A stretch of 64,000 bases of DNA from Acorus gramineus. Taxonomy: Eukaryota > Streptophyta > Magnoliopsida > Acorales > Acoraceae. Below the pieces are notes generated by a model. It searched no databases and had not been told where the DNA came from. It saw only the letters and a program-made list of their open reading frames with translations. Below, piece by piece: positions 58,086 through 64,000 of the stretch. The translations under genes were made by a program, and so were the position numbers. Each line of letters starts with the position of its first letter. Within the stretch, counting starts at the first letter, position 1. The stretch lies in NCBI GenBank assembly GCA_030737835.1, contig CM060850.1, positions 26,199,385 through 26,263,384 on the forward strand, written 5' to 3'.

Positions 58086-59399
58086 CTGATTGAGAGTTTC
58101 AAATGTATATATGGTTGATGTAAAGCACAACTGTGTAGCTCAGCAGGGTGTGGTTTATTCAAGGAAAATGTTACGGTGAATTCCGTTTATGGCTACACTT
58201 GCAGTCTGCTCTTGTTTTAATTTTTTTAATAGTATAACTCATCTAACGAGATAAAAGTTAAAAATATATATATTTCAAATAATTGCATAGATTTATTTAT
58301 CTGAGAGTGCAAGTGGTTAATAAGGTATATCATATTACAAATGAAGTTGTACAAATGACTTATGTGTAACAACGCTCTTTATTTAATCATCTACATCATG
58401 ATCTATTGACCTGAATTTTGATCATTTTAATGATCTATGTTAATTTTTGGTAAATAATGATATGAAAAATATTATTTTAAACTAATTTATAAATGTATTT
58501 TGATAATTAACATAAGAAATTAAGCAAAAATTCAATGTTAGCCATTCAATGGACTAGATTTTTGAATTACAAAGAATGAGGTAAACCATTTAATATTGGA
58601 TCTAATGGCACTAATGTAGAATTCAATAAATAAAAGTTTGTTTTCAATAAATAAAAAGGTTGTTTAACGGTTAGTTTTAAGTCCATTTGAAATGTAGGTT
58701 CCAATAACTTTATATAAATTTTTAGTTGAATTTTTATGCACACTCTAAACTCTTAAACATGAACCTTAATTTGAAAATAGGGATTTGTATGATCGCATTT
58801 GAAAAATGTGAATACAGACATATTTGGATGGATTAATTTCATAGTTTCCTATTGTAAACAATCTATAGTATTATTTACAATAGGAAACTATATAGTATTA
58901 CTTACCAAAAATAAAAGAAAAAAACACACTATAGTATTGGGTATCATTGGGTTTTACATATGTAATTAAGGTAATTGTATTATTATATATCCATTTCCAT
59001 CCTACAATATTTCATATGGTTTATATTCACTTATTTTGAAAAAGTGCGTATGAAAATCGAAGCCATTTCAAGTACACAGGTACAGTACTCATCTTCTAGC
59101 ATAATTTGTGTGTCTGTCACTATAGTAAACAATCTTCTTCTTTAGTTTACATCTCTTCGATCTATTTCAAGTGTTGTTTATTTCCAACATGTTCCACATT
59201 GAATGAGAGGCAGAAGGACAGGAACTACACTGGTGGGGGTGGGAACCATTGAGAGAATTGAAATAGCCTATGCATGTATATGTCTATGCTTTTGATAACA
59301 TTTGGTCTGTAAAGGAGTGAGACAGTAATGGATGGTATGGCCCTTCAGTTCAGCGAGTTCAGTTCCTCGAACTAAACTAAAACTGAAGGGATTTTGGAT
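58086..59399. other. spacer between the two duplication units
   Basis: AT-rich DNA without a recognisable gene or element. It contains an inverted 'AGTTTCCTATTGTAAAC' pair at 58848-58890 that could form a small hairpin. Confidence 0.4.
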
Positions 59400-61900
59400 G
59401 CAAGTGATTTAAAATTGTATATATGCATCAATGCTTGTCCAGTCTCCAAAACATGTCACGTGAAACGAACTGGAGAATAAATGGGTGTCAGCTGTTTGTG
59501 ATGGGGGGATGTATTCAGCTGCCTTTTGCAAAAGAAAAAAAAAAACTCTTTCCCTTCTTCCCTGGTTAATGCTCACTCTATAAACAGAATACAATATGTC
59601 CACACAACAGGAAATAAGATTCCATCGTCACATGCATGGAGTCACAAGGCCATCACTCTCTCTCAAAGTCTCCAAATCTTTTATATACCAATATTGTTTG
59701 GTTCCATGGAAACATGTCTCTTGTTGGGTCATGTTGGTCCATCCAAACAAAATCTATGGGGCCATACATTGTCGACGTACGGTCCATGCTCGTCTCCTCC
59801 TCTCCCATGCATGCAGACACTGTATTCACATTTTGTCTAAAGATAGATCACTTACATCCACTAAAACATTTTAAAAAAGGATAATGGGAAGGGACAATTT
59901 TATGTGCAGCCTTGCATGAAGTTCTCACATGCTTTATTTTTTTCAATGTGTATAATTAATGAAATAAAACGTGTTTTTTTTACTAAAAAAATAACTATAT
60001 TACTCTTATGAATTTTATAAATCCATTAATTTATGCAAAAAAAAAAAAGAAAGACATGTAATTTCATCTAATGAAACACATAATTCACTGATGAATTGGG
60101 ACTGCCCGGGGGTTGCATACTGAATGGATTCATTATAATTGAAACCACCACGTTCACCATATCTTCACAAGAGGTAATTTAATTTATTTGGATCCCTATA
60201 AGATTAAATAAAAACAAAGAAGAGGAGACCCATCTCAAAATATTCCCACTTGTTGGTAGCCCGGGTGGCAGATCTATAACAACTAGGATTCCATGTAGCT
60301 TGGTCGGCCCTCTCTATGGCTCTATTGATTGCTTGGTGTCCCTTGTTATTCATTTTATTTTATTTGATCTGCTCTGTGTTCAGTTTGGTTGGATGTGGTG
60401 TTCGGGGAGGAACTGCTTTGCAACTTCTGATCATGCAAAAAATGATACACTTGTCAAAGGAATGCATATAACTCTCCTAGTTAAAATAAAGTAAAAAACT
60501 TAGTTGATCTAGAGATGCCTAAAATTTCACCCAGCTCTGTCAAAATCTCAAAATTCCTTTCACCCAGAGAAATGGCAGGACCTGGTCTGGTCTTGAATGT
60601 GAGAAAATACTTTGGCCTCGATTATCAAAGCAAGTAATTCTGTGATATTGTTTAATAAACCTTCAAAAACTTGGATTCTAGCTTTGCTGTCTTTGAGAAG
60701 GGTTACACGTCTATACACTAATAACAAAGAATTAGTGTTCTCATGAAACTGGAATATCTCGAGTACAGTGCTCAGAATATAAAATTGAGCAAGTGGATCT
60801 TCAAGGAATCTCACTTTACATTATTTGCTATGCTATGTTACTATTGTTTTATGGATACTGTTAAGTACAGTTCTATTTTGCTGATGTGTTACATATTTCT
60901 TTGATTTATATGCATCATTTTTTTTTTTTACATGAGTGTATATATTTAATTTGAGTGTATATAGTTCATTTATGAAAGTATAAAATTCTTTATTATATGA
61001 AACATAAAACTTAGAGAAATCAATAAATGTGCTGATTGCACGTACGCATGACTGCACATGGGATTATATCCTGGTCTAACATGTATTCTCTAAATAAAAC
61101 CATCATAAAATCATGGTTTATTTATTTATATACACTATATATAGTGCATGTTAACGCTGACCATAATACACTATAGAAATGCATGTAATTTTATTGGCTC
61201 TATACACTGGACATATTGTGTATTTGTCGGTTGTATAGTCTGCGTACTAAATTTATGTGATTGATTGAGGAATGAAATAAAATAAATGAATATATATAAG
61301 GATGGCTGAGTTGTTTAACTTAAGATTTGTAATGAAATTGGCTCAAGGGGTATTAATTGCAACTGTTCCTAAATATGAAAATCTATATTAAATTATGTAA
61401 TTTTCTTTTATAATTCCATTCAAATGGCATCAGCATTGCTTCCCATAAATCTTGAATTCTACGTAGAGATTTCTGAGATTTATGTGCAAACAAATTTGTT
61501 TTTACCTCTTGTTGGGATTCTTCGCAGTCCAAAAATATAATCAAAATGTTAGTCCTATTCATTTAGTTGAGGCATATAAATTTGTACGAGAATTCCTTCT
61601 ATACCGTGTGATCCACAGTAAAATACATATGACTTGAAAACTAAAAACGAGATTAATTAAAAACAATGTTGGATGTATCAAAGTCTAAAAAATTTGAGGT
61701 TTTAAAGGTACGTTCATAATATTTTCATACCGGCCTATTCTACTTTGGGTGGCCTAAGGTAGCTGCTATGAAATTTTTCTTGGGTAACACGTTGTTGCAT
61801 ATGATACTAAAAAAAGTCTCATTAGTGGAGACATCTATGACCAATATTTTATCAGACCCACCCAGTCGCGTTGGATCACATAATTGATTCAACGTGCCCC

Positions 61901-61907
61901 TATAAAA
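61901..61907 (+). promoter_or_regulatory. TATA box of DUF1442 gene 2
   Basis: TATAAAA lies 90 bp before the start codon, in the same context as for copy 1 ('GTGCCCCTATAAAA'). Confidence 0.75.
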
Positions 61908-61990
61908 CCACAAGACTTCCCCACCTCACTCACAGCCTCTAATAAGAGTTCCTCTTCAAACATCCAACAAAAACAAAGACAGAGCTCGAG

Positions 61991-62692
61991 ATGGCATGGT
62001 CAGCAGAAAATGCAACAAAAGCCTACCTCACCACCTTAACAATGGTACGTTATTAACCTCTCCAAATCTATACTCCAAAATCATATTCCAATTTTGGTTT
62101 CTCATGATCTGTGTCACAACAGGGAAACAAAGCCAAGGTCCCCGACATCGCCGAATGCGTATCTGCAATGGCGGCCGGCAACTCCGCCAAGCTCATGGTG
62201 GAGATCTGCAGTGGCGCCGCAGGCCCCATGACGCTCGCGCTCGTCGCCGCCGCCCGCCAGACAGGCGGGCGCGTCGCGTGCGTCCTCCGGGCGCGTGAGG
62301 ACCTGCGCGCCTCTAGAGAGGCACTGGGCGGCGCAGAAGCGGATAACGTGGAGTTCGTCTTCGGGGACGCTGCGTGGCTGTTGTCGGATGACTACGCGCG
62401 CGCGGACTTCGTGCTTGTTGATTGCAAGCTGGAGGGGAACGAGCGCGTGTTCGGGGCGGCGCAGAAGGCGATCGTGGTTGGGTATAACGCGTTCTGCGAT
62501 GCGTCGTGGCTGACGAGTGGGCCGAGGTCGGATTTGCTGCCCACTGGAGATGGGTTGAGGGCGTGTCGGGTGGTGCGGACGGCGGCGGTGGAGAGGAGGA
62601 GGAGGAGGTGGGTTGTGAAGGTGGATGAGTGTACTGGGGAGGAGCATGTGTTTAGAGCCAAATCTTCACAACATAATGGAATCATAGCTTAG
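61991..62692 (+). CDS. DUF1442 family protein, tandem copy 2
   Basis: Exon 1 is 61991-62044 and exon 2 is 62123-62692 (TAG), joined in phase 0 across a 78-bp GT-AG intron; the product is 207 aa. It differs from copy 1 at scattered positions: Y for F in exon 1, DIAEC for DVAEY, VEICSG for VEACSG, an extra Gly in EALGGAEADN, DAAWLLSDD for DAAGLLSGD, and an extra Arg in the VERRRRR stretch. The last dozen residues are quite different (RAKSSQHNGIIA against RIMAAQRKGIRA). Both frames are intact, so both genes could be functional. The role is unknown, as for copy 1. Confidence 0.9.
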
Positions 62693-62799
62693 TTAAATCT
62701 CTTTTTGTTTCCATCGATGGCTCCATGTTGCTCCGATGCTCTCCATTTTGGGGTGGATGAATTGTGGCTATGTACTTGTGTGTCATAATTTGTTCAACT

Positions 62800-63150
62800 A
62801 CCGTGTTCGGTGCAGCTTAAATTTATAGATTATAGATTATAACTTATAAATTATATATTATAATTTTTCTGATAAATTGTAGACATATTTTTTATAATTG
62901 TTTAAAAACAGTAAATAAGTAGTAAGTGATGTTTGTTTAATAAGTTATAAAACAATTTTTTACTGTACAATTTATAATTTATAAATATATACACAATTTT
63001 TAGAAAACTCATGTTTTTAATATTTTAAAAAAAAACCCAGATTTCTGCAGCTTTTGTTCTCTTTTTTTTTTTTTTTTTTAGAAACAGTTTGAAAAAAACA
63101 GCTTCCTGCAAACCCAAGAGCTGTCCAAACCTGTTTCCAAACGAGTTGGA
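62800..63150. mobile_element. small MITE, related to 52772-53020
   Basis: The left part 'GTGTTCGGTGCAGCTTAAAT' and a right end that reads, inverted, CTCGTTTGGAAACAGGTTTG are MITE-like, with AT-rich palindromic sequence between. No gene is present. Confidence 0.45.
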
Positions 63151-63814
63151 GTTCAATTTGATTTGTTAGGTTGAGATCCATTTTGTTATGATATTATTTG
63201 ATTTATTATTAATTTGTTAGGTTGATATCTAATTCGTTAGGAATATATTTTATGTATAAAATGAGATTTACATAATATAAAATATAAATATTATAATATA
63301 TATTATCAAGTAATAAAAAAAAATATAAAATCCAGCCAACGTCAGCCTCTGTATAGGACTGAGAATTCACGGGGCGGTTGGATATGCAGTGTACAGACAC
63401 CGGATTTTGCAGTGTTTGCTAAAATTCGTTTAAATCTGACGTTCAGATTGATAAAAAGATCATTTTAATTAAAATGGGATAAGTATTCATACTTTATTTT
63501 GATTATTTGTTATAACAAACCGGATAAATTGCAACCCTTCACTTATTCTCTCATTCCAATATTTATCTCCTTGCCAAATTAGCCAAAGCCTCCATTGAGT
63601 AGTGACAAGTTATTAAGATTTAGATAACTTTTATGTATGTCATTGATAAGGAATAAGTAATTTTATGTTTGACTGTCTTTTTAATTATCATGATTTTTTG
63701 TATTGCTTGATTGATTATGGATAAGTTGTGGATGAAATGAAAATAAAATGTTGATAAAAATTTATAAAAATTAAAAAAATGATTTGATATTTGGGTCCTG
63801 TGACTCTAGCCCCC
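63151..63814. other. intergenic, no gene recognised
   Basis: AT-rich DNA, possibly MITE debris ('CTTATTCTCTCATTCC' near 63541). Confidence 0.35.
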
Positions 63815-64000
63815 GTTTGTTTTTGGAATAAGCCCGTGGATAACATCGGATAAGGGATAAAGGGTGTTTGTTTATCCCGGATAACCCCTGATAAAGTATG
63901 CCAGAATAAACTGGTATAAAGTGGTATATGGATTCCAACAACCCCTGAACTTAAAATTATCCTAGGTTATTTCACTCAAAGAATATGTGGGCCCACTATC
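63815..64000. mobile_element. Tourist/Harbinger-like element, left end only
   Basis: Starts CCCCCGTTTGTTTTTGGAAT and continues with 'CTGGTATAAAGTGGTATATG', which matches 24735-24755 and 24880-24905. The element runs off the window. Confidence 0.6.

Larger units (their letters stand above)
59400..62790. repeat. segmental tandem duplication, unit 2
   Basis: Second copy of the segment described at 53850-58085, in the same orientation and with the same block order. Non-coding blocks are clearly diverged, whereas the DUF1442 coding exon is nearly the same in both. Confidence 0.85.

Noticed and set aside
1-64000. CRISPR arrays, operons, bacterial promoters or riboswitches
   Set aside because: The window is plant nuclear DNA with spliced genes; the repeats seen are minisatellites and transposons without regular unique spacers.

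Overview
This is a 64-kb window of nuclear DNA from a flowering plant. Genes carry GT-AG introns, protein families are plant-typical, and intergenic DNA is very AT-rich and full of MITE-type elements. Very GC-rich coding exons (the DUF1442 pair and first exons of the IRKI-like and PAT14-like genes) make a monocot more likely, but I cannot name the species.

Host genes. (1) A minus-strand DUF641 (GIL1/IRK-interacting protein) gene, 3 exons, 4893-6791. (2) A plus-strand DHHC protein S-acyltransferase of the PAT13/PAT14 type, 7 exons, 38373-45779, with one 5.3-kb intron. (3) A plus-strand myeloid-leukemia-factor (MLF1-like) gene, 6 coding exons plus a 5'UTR intron, 48996-51835. (4) Two tandem DUF1442 genes, 57303-58011 and 61991-62692, lying in a 3.4-4.2-kb segmental duplication that includes their promoters. 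All models splice in frame by hand. These genes have unrelated functions and do not form a pathway.

Transposon landscape. About 7-38 kb holds no clear host gene outside transposons. Two PIF/Harbinger-like elements flanked by TAA duplications carry gene sequence: one at 779-2679 holds a fragment of a small LHC-motif protein gene, and one at 30477-34023 holds an apparently intact two-exon DUF1685-like gene with a TATA box plus a Myb/SANT fragment. The second sits inside a hAT-type element (30033-34428; 8-bp near-perfect duplication, at least 20 bp of identical inverted ends). A 3.6-kb relative of the first lies at 20967-24570. Five long-inverted-repeat elements with GGGA/GGGT/GATA ends sit between 9-bp duplications or in A-tracts, as in Mutator-like MITEs. 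A 1.15-kb near-palindrome built of alternating 'GACACACCTTGGGTCA' motifs lies at about 19676-20830.

Other structure includes three degenerate copies of one segment downstream of the DUF641 gene, several minisatellites, a LINE remnant antisense in the MLF intron, and old copia-type LTR fragments. All calls come from reading the sequence; no database search was run.
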